Positions 18,339 through 26,655 of a stretch of 64,000 nucleotides of DNA are shown here, piece by piece (positions within the stretch are counted from its first letter, which is position 1; every line of letters starts with the position of its first letter). Both the position numbers and the translations under genes were made by a program. The notes under the pieces were generated by a model that was given only the letters and a program-made list of their open reading frames with translations, did not search any database and had not been told where the DNA came from. The DNA comes from Streptomyces albofaciens JCM 4342 (GTDB lineage Bacteria; Actinomycetota; Actinomycetes; Streptomycetales; Streptomycetaceae): positions 4,248,501 through 4,312,500 of the forward strand of contig NZ_PDCM01000001.1 of the NCBI RefSeq assembly GCF_008634025.1. The letters run 5' to 3'.

Positions 18339-20816
18339 ATGGGGGGACTGCCGTTCCGCCTGGACGTCTTCGAGGTCCGGGACGAGTGGGTGATCATGTG
18401 TACGTCGCCGCTCGGCCGGGCCAGCGCCAAGGTGCGCCCGCCCTACGGGCCGGACGAGCTGCGGCTGATGCTCTCCGAGGTCCGGACGGCCCTGATCCGG
18501 TCCGCCAGCCCGGTCATCACCCGCCGCGCCTCCCTGGTCGAGAAAAGCGTCCGGGACTTCGGCGAACGGCTCTCCGACACCGTGCTGACCGGTGACATCC
18601 GGCTGCTCTTCGACCGCTGCCGGGAACACGCCGGACGGCAGGGCGAACCGCTGCGCGTCGTGCTGGGCCTGGACGGCCCGCAGGTCTCCGGCATCCCCTG
18701 GGAGTTCGCGATCGACCCGTACGCGCGCGACAGCTACCTCGGCCTGCGGGTGCCGGTCGTCCGCTCCCCGCAGCTGATGGGCGCCCCCGCGCCGGTGTGC
18801 GTCACCCCGCCGCTGCGCGTCCTCGGCGTGATCTCCCGGCCCACCGACCTGCCCACGCTCCAGAGCGAGCGCGAACGCGACGAGATCACCCAGGCGCTCC
18901 AGCGGCTGAGCACCGATGTGGCCGTGGACTGGCTGCACGGCGACAGCTGGCGGGAACTGGCCGAGGCGGTCCGCACCCGCGCCCCGCACGTGCTGCACTT
19001 CGTCGGCCACGGCGGCTTCGACACCGAGACCGGGTCCGGGTACCTGGAACTGTCCGCCGAGGACGGCACCGCGATGCACGTCTCCGGCACGGACCTGGGC
19101 CGCCTGATGCACGACAGCCCCCAGCTGCGGCTGGTCGTGCTGAACGCCTGCGAATCGGCGACCAGCGGCGCCGAGGGCGTCTTCAGCAGCACCGCCGCGA
19201 AGATCATGCGGGAAGGGGTGCCGGCGGTGGTCGCGATGCAGTACGAGATCACCGACCCGGCCGCGCTCGCCTTCGCGCCCTCCTTCTACACCGGCATGGC
19301 CCGGGGGCTGCCGGTCGACCGGGCGATGACACTGGCGCGCGAGAGCGTGAAGATGACGCTGCCCGGCAGCCTGGAGTGGGCGACGCCGGTGCTGTTCCTG
19401 CGGTCCGACGAGACTCAGCTGTTCGTCGTGCCGGAGCAGCCGGAGCAGCCGGAGGAGCCGGGGCAGACCAGGCAGTCGAGGCAGCCCGGTCAGGGGGCGG
19501 AGGCGGCCGGAACGCCCGGCCCGGCCGGGCAGACGGCGCCGTCCGGCGCGGGGGAGCGGACCGTCCCGCCGTCCGCCACGACCGGCGACCTGGGGAGCCT
19601 GGCGTCCGGACGGACCGTGCCCCGACGGGCGCCCGGCCCCGGCTCGCCACCGGACCGGCCGGCCGCGCAGCCCCCGCCGTACCAGCCCCCGCCGGCCACC
19701 GAACAGCCCTGGGCGGCCGGTGTACGGGAGAAGTTCGCCCGCTACATCCGCGCCCGGCCGGACACCCCGCGCCCCGGACCCGCACCCGGCGCGTCCGCCG
19801 CCCCGGCCGACCGCACCGTCCCGCCGCAGCCCACCGCACCACCCGCGACCGCGGCCCCGTCCGCCGCCTCCACCGCGCCGCCCTCGTACCCACCACCGGT
19901 GTTCACCTCGCGCTCCGCCGGACGCCCCCGCACGCCCGGACTGCTGCCAGGTCTCGGCCCGTGCTCCCAGGCCGCCCTCGGCCCGCGCGGCCTGCTCGCC
20001 GCCGCCTGCCTGGACGGCTCGCTGCGGGTCTTCCGGCTGGACCCGCCGCAACTGCTGGCGGAGTGCGCCGCCCGGCAGCACGGCCCGGTCCTGCGCCTGG
20101 CCTGGAGTCCCTGGCCCCGCAACCTCGCCACCCTCCACGAGAGCGGCACCACCGTCGTCTGGGACATCGAGACGGAAGTCCCCGTACGGACCCTGCCGGG
20201 GCGCGCCGGACAGACCGGCGCGCTGGCCTTCAGCGGCGACGGGCGCTGGCTCGCCACCGCGGGCGGCGACCGCGTCCAGGTGCACGACGCGAACGGCCGC
20301 ACCGTGCGCAGCCTGCCGGTGGCCCCGGCGCCGCTGGTGCCCTGCCTGGCCTTCGGGCCGGGCGACCGGCACCTGCTGGCCGGCACCGCCGACGGCGCCG
20401 TACGACGGCTCGACGTCCACGGGCGCACCACCGCGCAATGGCCCCACCCGCAGCCCGTCTGCGCCATCGCCGCGTGCGCCGACCGGCTCGCCACCGGCAG
20501 CCCCGACGGCCGGGTCCGCGCCTGGGCCTGGAGCGGGCGGCTGCTGCACCGGGTCCACCAGGGCGGCGCCGTACGGGAATTGGCGTTCGCACCGGACGGC
20601 GCGGTGCTCGCCGCCGCGAGCGACGACGGCGTCCTCGTCCGCTGGGACCGCGACGGCACGCCGCGGCAGCGCGCCGAGCTGGCCGGGCGCCCGGTGGGCG
20701 TCGCCTGCACCGGCCGGGACGGCGCGGTGCTCACCGCGACCGACGACGGCGTCGTGGAGATCCACCCGGGCACCACCGTCCCCACCGGGCCGGACCACCC
20801 CGAAGAGGCCCCATGA
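18339..20816 (+). CDS. CHAT-domain caspase-like protease fused to WD40 repeats
   Basis: The 825-aa protein has three parts. Residues about 1-365 form a CHAT (caspase HetF-associated with TPRs) domain with the His-Cys dyad H224 in HFVGHGGF and C271 in VVLNACES. Residues about 365-530 are a Pro/Gly/Ala-rich linker. Residues about 530-820 are WD40-type beta-propeller repeats (LRLAWSPW, GALAFSGDGRWLATAGGD, VRELAFAPDGAVLAAASDDG). CHAT peptidases are effectors of several bacterial conflict and immunity systems; WD40 modules usually recognise partners or triggers. It is coupled to the next gene by an ATGA overlap. The protease should be activated by a sensor, perhaps the CYTH-like or small partner proteins; the target is unknown. 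Confidence 0.9.
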   Translation: MGGLPFRLDVFEVRDEWVIMCTSPLGRASAKVRPPYGPDELRLMLSEVRTALIRSASPVITRRASLVEKSVRDFGERLSDTVLTGDIRLLFDRCREHAGRQGEPLRVVLGLDGPQVSGIPWEFAIDPYARDSYLGLRVPVVRSPQLMGAPAPVCVTPPLRVLGVISRPTDLPTLQSERERDEITQALQRLSTDVAVDWLHGDSWRELAEAVRTRAPHVLHFVGHGGFDTETGSGYLELSAEDGTAMHVSGTDLGRLMHDSPQLRLVVLNACESATSGAEGVFSSTAAKIMREGVPAVVAMQYEITDPAALAFAPSFYTGMARGLPVDRAMTLARESVKMTLPGSLEWATPVLFLRSDETQLFVVPEQPEQPEEPGQTRQSRQPGQGAEAAGTPGPAGQTAPSGAGERTVPPSATTGDLGSLASGRTVPRRAPGPGSPPDRPAAQPPPYQPPPATEQPWAAGVREKFARYIRARPDTPRPGPAPGASAAPADRTVPPQPTAPPATAAPSAASTAPPSYPPPVFTSRSAGRPRTPGLLPGLGPCSQAALGPRGLLAAACLDGSLRVFRLDPPQLLAECAARQHGPVLRLAWSPWPRNLATLHESGTTVVWDIETEVPVRTLPGRAGQTGALAFSGDGRWLATAGGDRVQVHDANGRTVRSLPVAPAPLVPCLAFGPGDRHLLAGTADGAVRRLDVHGRTTAQWPHPQPVCAIAACADRLATGSPDGRVRAWAWSGRLLHRVHQGGAVRELAFAPDGAVLAAASDDGVLVRWDRDGTPRQRAELAGRPVGVACTGRDGAVLTATDDGVVEIHPGTTVPTGPDHPEEAP

Positions 20817-21277
20817 CCGACATCGAGATCTTCTGGCCCGCGGCCTACCCGCTCGACGCGGTGCACGCCACCGACGACCTGCTGCGCGAGGCCGGCGTCC
20901 AGGCCACCTACCGGCGCGCGCCGATGCGCCGAGGCCCGGAGACCTACGCGCTGGTGCTGCTGGCCGGGCACACGCTCCAGCCCTTTCTGCGGGCCGTGTT
21001 CGAACGGGTCGGCGAGGACGCGTACACCGGGCTGCGCGGCTTCGTCCGCCGTCTGATCGGCCGCAAGCCCGCCCCGGACGCCCCCGACGGCGTGGTCTTC
21101 GAATGCGTCCGCACCCGCGCCCAGTTCGTCTTCACCCACGGCCTGCCGGACGCCGCCTACCGGCAGGCCCTGGCGCTCGATCCGGGCACCGCACCGGGCC
21201 GGTGGGCCTGGCAGCACGAGCGGCAGACCTGGATCCGCTTCGAGGAACGCACCGAGACCGCCGGTCCCGCCGGCTGA
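20813..21277 (+). CDS. Small hypothetical partner of the CHAT-WD40 protein
   Basis: The ATG overlaps the CHAT gene stop. The 154-aa product starts with a short strand (TDIEIFWP), a helix, a second strand (TYALVLLAGHTLQPFLRAVFERVG), a basic segment (RLIGRKP) and a strand-rich C-terminal half. The length and the order strand, helix, hydrophobic helix recall the small constant components that accompany effector proteins in actinobacterial conflict operons, but I cannot name a family. Translational coupling to the protease suggests a stoichiometric partner such as an adaptor, inhibitor or membrane tether. Confidence 0.72.
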   Translation: MTDIEIFWPAAYPLDAVHATDDLLREAGVQATYRRAPMRRGPETYALVLLAGHTLQPFLRAVFERVGEDAYTGLRGFVRRLIGRKPAPDAPDGVVFECVRTRAQFVFTHGLPDAAYRQALALDPGTAPGRWAWQHERQTWIRFEERTETAGPAG

Positions 21278-21348
21278 GCCCCCGTCGGACGTACGGCAGA
21301 GGCCACCGGCAGCCCGTACGGCCGAACCGACTGGAGAAGGAGGCCGTC

Positions 21349-21720
21349 ATGGCCTATCCGCAAGGCCCGCCCGGCGAGGACTGGGGCGGCAACACCCCCT
21401 GGAACAGCCAGTCCCAGCCGCCGCCCACCGGACCGCCACCGCCGCCGCAGTACGCGCCCGGATACCAGCAGTACGCCAGGCCACCGCAGAACTACCTCGT
21501 CCCGGCCATCCTGGTGACCCTGCTGTGCTTCCTGCCCACCGGCATCGCGGCCATCGTCTTCGCCACCCAGGCCAACGCGAAGTTCAACTCGGGCGACTAC
21601 GCCGGCGCCGAGCAGGCGGCCGGGAAGGCTAAGCTGTGGACGTTCATCAGCCTGGGGGTCGGCCTGTTCGTCCTGCTGATCGTCGTCATCTCCAGCGCGT
21701 CGGGGGGAGGCGGCTACTGA
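21349..21720 (+). CDS. CD225/dispanin family membrane protein
   Basis: The ATG follows a near-perfect AAGGAGG. The 123-aa product has a Pro/Gln/Tyr-rich cytoplasmic N-terminus (about 1-48), a first hydrophobic helix with the conserved NYLVPAILVTLLCFLPTGIAA pattern, the loop ATQANAKFNSGDYAGAEQAAGKAKLW, and a second transmembrane helix. This is the CD225 (dispanin, IFITM-like) arrangement common in actinobacteria. It lies 71 nt downstream of the CHAT-associated small protein and directly upstream of a DUF2752 gene, a frequent pairing. Its function in bacteria is unknown; a membrane-organising or protective role is only speculation. Confidence 0.92.
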   Translation: MAYPQGPPGEDWGGNTPWNSQSQPPPTGPPPPPQYAPGYQQYARPPQNYLVPAILVTLLCFLPTGIAAIVFATQANAKFNSGDYAGAEQAAGKAKLWTFISLGVGLFVLLIVVISSASGGGGY

Positions 21721-22091
21721 CCGCGCCCCGCCCCGCCCGGCGCCGGACGGGCACGGCCTGGTCCGGCGCCGTGCTGTTCGCCGCCCTGACCGCGCTGGTG
21801 GCCCTCCGCGACCCGGAGGCGCCCGGCCACTACCCCGGCTGCCCGTTCCGCGCCCTCACCGGCCTGTCCTGCCCCGGCTGCGGCACGCTGCGGGCCCTGC
21901 GCGCCCTCACCGAGGGCGAGGTGGCCGCGGCCCTGGCCCACAACGCCCTCTTCGTGGCCGCCCTGCCACTGGTCCTGCTCGCCTGGCTGCGCGCGGTACG
22001 GGGCCGGCCGCCGGTCCTGACCTCGGTGTGGGCGGGCGTGGCGGCCGTGGCCGTACTGCTTCTCTGGGGCGTGCTGCGCAACTGCGTATGA
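21717..22091 (+). CDS. DUF2752 membrane protein
   Basis: The C-terminal 100 residues show the DUF2752 signature CPFRALTGLSCPGCGTLRALRAL between two hydrophobic segments, with a third hydrophobic helix at the end. There is no ATG or GTG near the expected N-terminus. The best candidate is a CTG at 21717 that overlaps the previous stop and lies 6-8 nt after GGGGGGAGG (124 aa); an in-frame GTG at 21771 would remove the first predicted helix. The two cysteine motifs (SCPGCG) may bind metal. Paired and apparently translationally coupled with the CD225 gene. Confidence 0.82.
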   Translation: MTAPRPARRRTGTAWSGAVLFAALTALVALRDPEAPGHYPGCPFRALTGLSCPGCGTLRALRALTEGEVAAALAHNALFVAALPLVLLAWLRAVRGRPPVLTSVWAGVAAVAVLLLWGVLRNCV

Positions 22092-22133
22092 GCGGGCGAG
22101 CGGCCCGGTCCCCGCGTGCGGCAGGCAGGTGAA

Positions 22134-22148
22134 ACCCGCGTGGCGGGT
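22134..22148. promoter_or_regulatory. Short perfect inverted repeat in front of the terpene cyclase gene
   Basis: ACCCGC-GTG-GCGGGT (6-bp arms, 3-bp spacer) lies 35 nt upstream of the cyclase ATG. It could be an operator or a small hairpin in the leader. No good Shine-Dalgarno is visible between it and the ATG. Low confidence because short GC inverted repeats are common in such DNA. Confidence 0.3.
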
Positions 22149-22182
22149 GAGTCTTTTCCTGGCTTGTGGATAGTTCTGTGCC

Positions 22183-24174
22183 ATGACGACGACAGCCGAC
22201 GACGCGCCACGCGAGAAGAGCCCGTCCCCGGCGGCGGGGAAGGCGGAGGTCGCCTTCGCCTTCCCCCCGGCCGACGCGACGGAGGACGCGGCCCAGCGCG
22301 CGGTGCTGCGGGCCACGGACCACTTGCTGGCGCGGCAGCACGGCGAGGGGTGGTGGAAGGAAGTCTTCACCACGGACGTGAGCTACGACGCGCACGACCT
22401 GTTCCTGCGGCACCTGCTGGGCGTCCTGGACGAGCGGGTGGCCGCGGCGAGCGGCCGGTGGATCCGCTCACAGCAGAGCCCGGACGGCTCCTGGCCCCTC
22501 GTCTTCGACGGGGCCGGCCACCTGGGGACCACCGTCCAGGCGTACGTGGCGCTCCGGCTCGCCGGACACCGCCCGGACGAGGAGCACATGCTCCGGTGCG
22601 CGGCATGGGTGCGCGGGCAGGGCGGCGTCGCGGCCGCCCAGCTGGAGCCCCGGGTGTGGCTCGCCATGCTCGGCCTGTGGACCTGGGACGACCTCCCCGA
22701 GGTCCCGCCGGAGATCATCGCCCTGCCCACCTGGGCGCCCCTGAACATCCACTCCTTCAGCGCCATCATGCGGGTGGCCCTGGTGGCCCTCGGCATCATC
22801 AGCGCCCACCGGCCCGTGCGACCGGTCCCCTTCGGCATCGACGAGCTCCACACCGTGTCCGACGGGACCGACACCCCCGCACGGCCGTCGGCACCGGTCA
22901 TCAGCTGGGAGGGCGCCTTCCTGCGCACGAACGCCGTGCTGCGCGGGTACCGGAGGATCGCCCCCCGCCCGGTGCGCCGGCTCGCGCTGAACGCGTGTGC
23001 CCGCTGGCTGCTCGAACGCCAGGAGGCGGACGGCAGCTGGGGAGCCTGCACACCCATGACCACCTGGGTGCTCGTCGCCCTGCACCTGCACGGCTACCCG
23101 TCGGACCACCCGGTGTTCCAGGCCGCCTTCACCTTCCTGGACGACTGCGCCTCCTGGCCCGAGGAGGACGTACGGAGACTCCAGACCGTGCAGAGCCCGG
23201 TCTGGGACACCTGCCTGTCCACCACCGCGCTGCTCGACGCCGGCCTGCCCGCCGGCCACCCCGCACTGGTCAAGGCCGCCGACTGGCTCCTCACCCGGCA
23301 GTCCGACCGCCCCGGCGACTGGTCCGTACGGCGGCCCCGCCTCGCCCCCGGCGGCTGGGCCTTCGAGTTCCACAACCGGACCTACCCGGACCTCGACGAC
23401 ACCGCCGAAGCGGTCCTCGCGCTGTACCGCGTCGACCACCCCGACCGGGCACACCTCGACGCCGCGCTGGACCGGGCGGCGCGGTGGAGCCTCGGCATGC
23501 AGTGCGCGGACGGCGGATGGGGGGCCTTCGACGCGGACAACACCAGCTCACTCCCCGGCAGACTCCCCTTCTTCGACTTCGGCGAGTACTGCGTCGACCC
23601 GCCCACCGCCGACGTCACCGCCCACACGGTGGAGATGCTGGCGGCGCTCGGAAGGGACCACGAGCCCGCCACCCGGCGCGCCGTGCGCTGGCTGCTCGAC
23701 AACCAGGAGGACAGCGGCGCGTGGTTCGGGCGCTGGGGGTCCAACCACGTCTACGGCACCGGCTGCGTCCTCCCGGCCCTCGTCGCCGCGGGGACCCCCC
23801 GGGACCACCCCGCCGTCCGGCGCGCCGTCACCTGGCTGACGTCCGTACAGAACGCGGACGGCGGCTGGGGCGAGGACTGGGCGTCGTACGCCGATCCCGC
23901 TCTCCACGGCCGCGGCCCCTCCGTCCCGTCGCAGACCGCCTGGGCACTGCTCGCGCTGCTCGCCGCGGGGGAGCGCGACGGCGCCGCGGTGCGGTCCGGG
24001 GTGCGCTGGCTGACCGAACGGCAGACGGACGACGGCACCTGGGAGGAACGGCAGTTCACCGGCACGCTCGTGCCCCGGGCCGTGGCCGTCCACTACGACG
24101 GCTACCGGCACGTCTTCCCCCTCATGGCGCTGGGCCGCTACGCCCAGCGCCGGGGCCCGGGGGACCGCCGCTAG
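22183..24174 (+). CDS. Squalene-hopene-cyclase family class II terpene cyclase
   Basis: The 663-aa protein has repeated QW-type motifs (QSPDGSWPLV, QEADGSWGACT, QCADGGWGAFD, QNADGGWGEDW, QTDDGTWEE) and the protonating DXDD box D403-L-D405-D406 followed by TAEAV, as in squalene-hopene cyclases. The length is normal for the family. Squalene synthase genes (hpnCDE) and other hopanoid genes are not beside it. Instead it faces an operon with a polyprenyl diphosphate synthase and a UbiA-superfamily enzyme. A substrate other than squalene, such as a linear or prenylated terpenoid, is therefore plausible but unproven. The gene is convergent with the ABC permease and shares the bases CTAG for both stops. 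The leader lacks an evident Shine-Dalgarno. Confidence 0.93.
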   Translation: MTTTADDAPREKSPSPAAGKAEVAFAFPPADATEDAAQRAVLRATDHLLARQHGEGWWKEVFTTDVSYDAHDLFLRHLLGVLDERVAAASGRWIRSQQSPDGSWPLVFDGAGHLGTTVQAYVALRLAGHRPDEEHMLRCAAWVRGQGGVAAAQLEPRVWLAMLGLWTWDDLPEVPPEIIALPTWAPLNIHSFSAIMRVALVALGIISAHRPVRPVPFGIDELHTVSDGTDTPARPSAPVISWEGAFLRTNAVLRGYRRIAPRPVRRLALNACARWLLERQEADGSWGACTPMTTWVLVALHLHGYPSDHPVFQAAFTFLDDCASWPEEDVRRLQTVQSPVWDTCLSTTALLDAGLPAGHPALVKAADWLLTRQSDRPGDWSVRRPRLAPGGWAFEFHNRTYPDLDDTAEAVLALYRVDHPDRAHLDAALDRAARWSLGMQCADGGWGAFDADNTSSLPGRLPFFDFGEYCVDPPTADVTAHTVEMLAALGRDHEPATRRAVRWLLDNQEDSGAWFGRWGSNHVYGTGCVLPALVAAGTPRDHPAVRRAVTWLTSVQNADGGWGEDWASYADPALHGRGPSVPSQTAWALLALLAAGERDGAAVRSGVRWLTERQTDDGTWEERQFTGTLVPRAVAVHYDGYRHVFPLMALGRYAQRRGPGDRR

Positions 24175-25007
24175 CGAGGCTGCCTGGCGGCCTCCGGCGG
24201 GCCGGTCGCGGCCACCGGTGCGGAAACCCCGGCGGCCGCGGCGGCGTCGACCGCACAGTGCGAGCGGGTGCGCAGGTGGAAGACGAGCAGGGCCAGCGCA
24301 CTGGTCGCGGCGGCCCAGCCCAGGGACAGCAGGGCATGCGGCCAGGGAGCGCGGGAGGTGAACGCCGCGGCCAGCGCCAGCTGGTTCGCGCCGTACAGCG
24401 GGAGCACGCCCAGGCCGGACAGATCGACCACGTTGAAGACCGGGTTCTGTACGCCGGTGTCGACCAGGCTGAGCATGATGACGAGGAAGAAGCCCTCCAG
24501 CTCGCCGCGGACCAGCGAGCCCAGCAGCAGACCGATGCCGCCGTACGCGAGGCCGGCGCCGAAGACCCCGAGGGCCAGGGCGCCCACCTGCCGGACGGGC
24601 ACCGAGGCCCACAGCACGGCCGTGGTGTACAGGGCCAGGAGCAAGGCGATGAGGGCGACGGCGGAGACCTTCGCCAGCAGCATCGGCAGACGCGGGTAAC
24701 CGGCCAGCAGCAGCCGGCGGTCCATCTCCCCGGACTTGAACGTCTCCATGAACATGACGAACCCGGTGACCAGGGTGACGGCGGCCAGGCCGTTGACGAC
24801 CTGGCTGACCTGGCTCGCCGGGGGGACGGCCTCGGTACCGAGGGAGTCGAGGGAGAAGCGCACCGGCCGGTCCGAGGCGCACAGCCGCGCCACGGCGATC
24901 CACAGGGGGATGAACACGACCGCCAGGAGCAGAGCCATGCGATTGCGCAGCCGGCCGAGCAGCGTGCAGCGCAGCATCTCGGTGAACGCCGCCGGACGCG
25001 GCCTCAT
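24171..25007 (-). CDS. ABC-2 type transporter permease
   Basis: The ATG at 25007 overlaps the ATPase stop (ATGA). The 278-aa product has six hydrophobic segments in the ABC-2 arrangement: one near the N-terminus (LLLAVVFIPLWIAVARLC), a large extracellular loop, then five helices. The segment FKSGEMDRRLLLAGYPRLPMLLAKV is typical between helices two and three. Together with the ATPase it should form an exporter, most simply for the terpenoid made by the same locus or for self-resistance. Its TAG stop overlaps the TAG of the convergent cyclase gene. Confidence 0.88.
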   Translation of the reverse strand: MRPRPAAFTEMLRCTLLGRLRNRMALLLAVVFIPLWIAVARLCASDRPVRFSLDSLGTEAVPPASQVSQVVNGLAAVTLVTGFVMFMETFKSGEMDRRLLLAGYPRLPMLLAKVSAVALIALLLALYTTAVLWASVPVRQVGALALGVFGAGLAYGGIGLLLGSLVRGELEGFFLVIMLSLVDTGVQNPVFNVVDLSGLGVLPLYGANQLALAAAFTSRAPWPHALLSLGWAAATSALALLVFHLRTRSHCAVDAAAAAGVSAPVAATGPPEAARQPR

Positions 25008-25639
25008 CGGACGCGCTCCTCGACGTCCAGGCGGCCCTCCCGCAGGTGGCCGACCGCGTCGAAGTGGTGCAGGTCGTGCAGCAGGTGCGAGACCACGACG
25101 ATCGACCGGCCCGCGTCGCGCAGGCGGACGGCCAGCGCCCAGAAGCGCTGGTGGGTGTCCCAGTCGAAGCCCTGGTACGGCTCGTCGAGCACCAGCAGCT
25201 GCGGGTCGTGCATCAGTGCGAGCAGCAGGTTCAGCTTCTGCCGCGTCCCGCCGCTCAGTTCGCCGGGCCGCAGGCGCTCGCAGCCGGCGAACGCCAGCAG
25301 GTCCATCAGCTCGTGGGCCCGCGCCAGGTCCGGCAGCCGGTAGGCCACCTGGAACAGCCGCAGATGCTGCAGGACGGTGAACGAGTCGTTCAGTACGGCG
25401 CTTTGCGGGCAGTACCCCACCGCCCCGGCGCGCACCACCGTGCCCGTGTCGGGCGTCAGCTCCCCCACCGCGATGCGCAGCAGCGTGCTCTTGCCCGAAC
25501 CGTTCTCGCCGACGACACCGACCAGCGCCCCCGACGGCACGTCCAGGTCGGCACCGCGCAGCACCTGCCTGCGGCCGTACGCCTTCCACACGCCCCTGAG
25601 CCGCAGCCGCGACTGCCGCTCGGTCCCCTCTCCTGGCAC
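25004..25639 (-). CDS. ABC transporter ATP-binding protein
   Basis: The nucleotide-binding domain is complete: Walker A GENGSGKST, Q-loop YCPQSAVL, signature LSGGTRQKL, Walker B LLVLDEP and H-switch VVSH. The start was placed at GTG 25639 (211 aa) because AAAGGG lies 8-13 nt upstream and the site falls 34 nt after the UbiA gene stop. A TTG at 25702 would extend it into the preceding gene without a binding site. The pairing with a membrane-only permease and the absence of a binding protein indicate export. Confidence 0.92.
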   Translation of the reverse strand: MPGEGTERQSRLRLRGVWKAYGRRQVLRGADLDVPSGALVGVVGENGSGKSTLLRIAVGELTPDTGTVVRAGAVGYCPQSAVLNDSFTVLQHLRLFQVAYRLPDLARAHELMDLLAFAGCERLRPGELSGGTRQKLNLLLALMHDPQLLVLDEPYQGFDWDTHQRFWALAVRLRDAGRSIVVVSHLLHDLHHFDAVGHLREGRLDVEERVR

Positions 25640-25673
25640 GTCCGGCCCTTTCGTTCTGCGCAGTGTGCGGATG

Positions 25674-26573
25674 TCAGCGAAGCGTGTAGATGGAGGCGGC
25701 AAGGGCGAAGGTGTACCACTGTTCCACCAGGCGATAGCTGCGCTGGTCGGATTCCGGGCCGCGCAGCAGCCAGACCCGGGCCGCCAGCACCAGGCTCAGA
25801 GCGCACAGGAGGACATCGGTGGCGACGAACCACCAGCGCGGGCCGGCGGGCGCCATCAGGAAGGAGTGGATGAAGACGGGGCCGACGGCGAAGCCGGCGC
25901 ACAGAAAGCCCCGGGTGGGCAGCTCGCCGAAGACCAGGGGCATCGTGGAGCGGTGGACCAGCCGGTCACCGTGCATGTCGCGCAGGTCCTGGACGGACAT
26001 CAGGAAGGTCACCGTGATCGTCAGCGTCCAGATCCAGCGCCAGGCGTCCGGCGTGGGCACGGTGACCATCTCCCACGCGGCCGCCAGCTGGGCGATGACG
26101 CCGATCCCGGCGTAGAGGTTCCTGCCCAGCCAGTGCCGTCCCCAACCGTACTCGTGTTGCAGCAGGGACAGGATCTGCCACATCAGCGCCCACTTCAGGA
26201 CGCCCAGGCAGTAGCCGTACACGGGGAAGGCGATCCGTACGACGGCCAGGCGCAGCCGGGCGCCCCGGATGGTGGCCTCGCCGGTGACCAGCGGCCGGAA
26301 GGGCTTGTTGTGGCGGTCCTCCTCGACGCCGACGAGCTGGTTGGCCAGGGTGTGCTCGTAGATGAACAGCCAGAAGTACACCGCCCCCAGCACCACGGTG
26401 ACCGCGGCCTCGCGCGGGGCCAGCCGCGCGTGGACGGCCGCCGCCGTGACGAAGCAGGTGCCGGGGAAGACCGTGGTCCAGCGGTCGACGCGGATGAACA
26501 GCCAGCTCAGGCGGATCTCCCGCCAGACGGTCAGCAGTACCGCCGTGGGGGCGCTCGTCGTGGGCGTCGTCAT
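25674..26573 (-). CDS. UbiA-superfamily membrane prenyltransferase or membrane terpene cyclase
   Basis: The 299-aa protein has about eight or nine hydrophobic helices. It carries the two UbiA metal-diphosphate motifs: NQLVGVEEDRHNKPFRPL (around residue 75) and SVQDLRDMHGDRLVHRSTMPL (around 190). The first replaces the usual NDxxDxxxD of ubiquinone-type enzymes by N-x-x-x-G-V-x-E-D-x-x-N-K-P, a variant I associate with UbiA-type terpene synthases of bacteria and fungi. So it may cyclise a polyprenyl diphosphate rather than prenylate an acceptor. No aromatic-acceptor gene is nearby, which fits. CGGAG precedes the ATG. It is second in the operon after the polyprenyl synthase, with an 82-nt gap. 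Confidence 0.87.
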   Translation of the reverse strand: MTTPTTSAPTAVLLTVWREIRLSWLFIRVDRWTTVFPGTCFVTAAAVHARLAPREAAVTVVLGAVYFWLFIYEHTLANQLVGVEEDRHNKPFRPLVTGEATIRGARLRLAVVRIAFPVYGYCLGVLKWALMWQILSLLQHEYGWGRHWLGRNLYAGIGVIAQLAAAWEMVTVPTPDAWRWIWTLTITVTFLMSVQDLRDMHGDRLVHRSTMPLVFGELPTRGFLCAGFAVGPVFIHSFLMAPAGPRWWFVATDVLLCALSLVLAARVWLLRGPESDQRSYRLVEQWYTFALAASIYTLR

Positions 26574-26655
26574 GGGGCGGCTCCGTACTGGTCGGACGGT
26601 GGTTCCGGGCCCGCGCGGCCCGGTGCCGGCCGGTCGGCGGGACGGGACCGCCGTG

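Noticed and set aside
17214..20798. A 1194-codon minus-strand open frame across the CYTH and CHAT genes
   Set aside because: Low-complexity shadow with no motifs, overlapping well-supported plus-strand genes and the LAL gene start.
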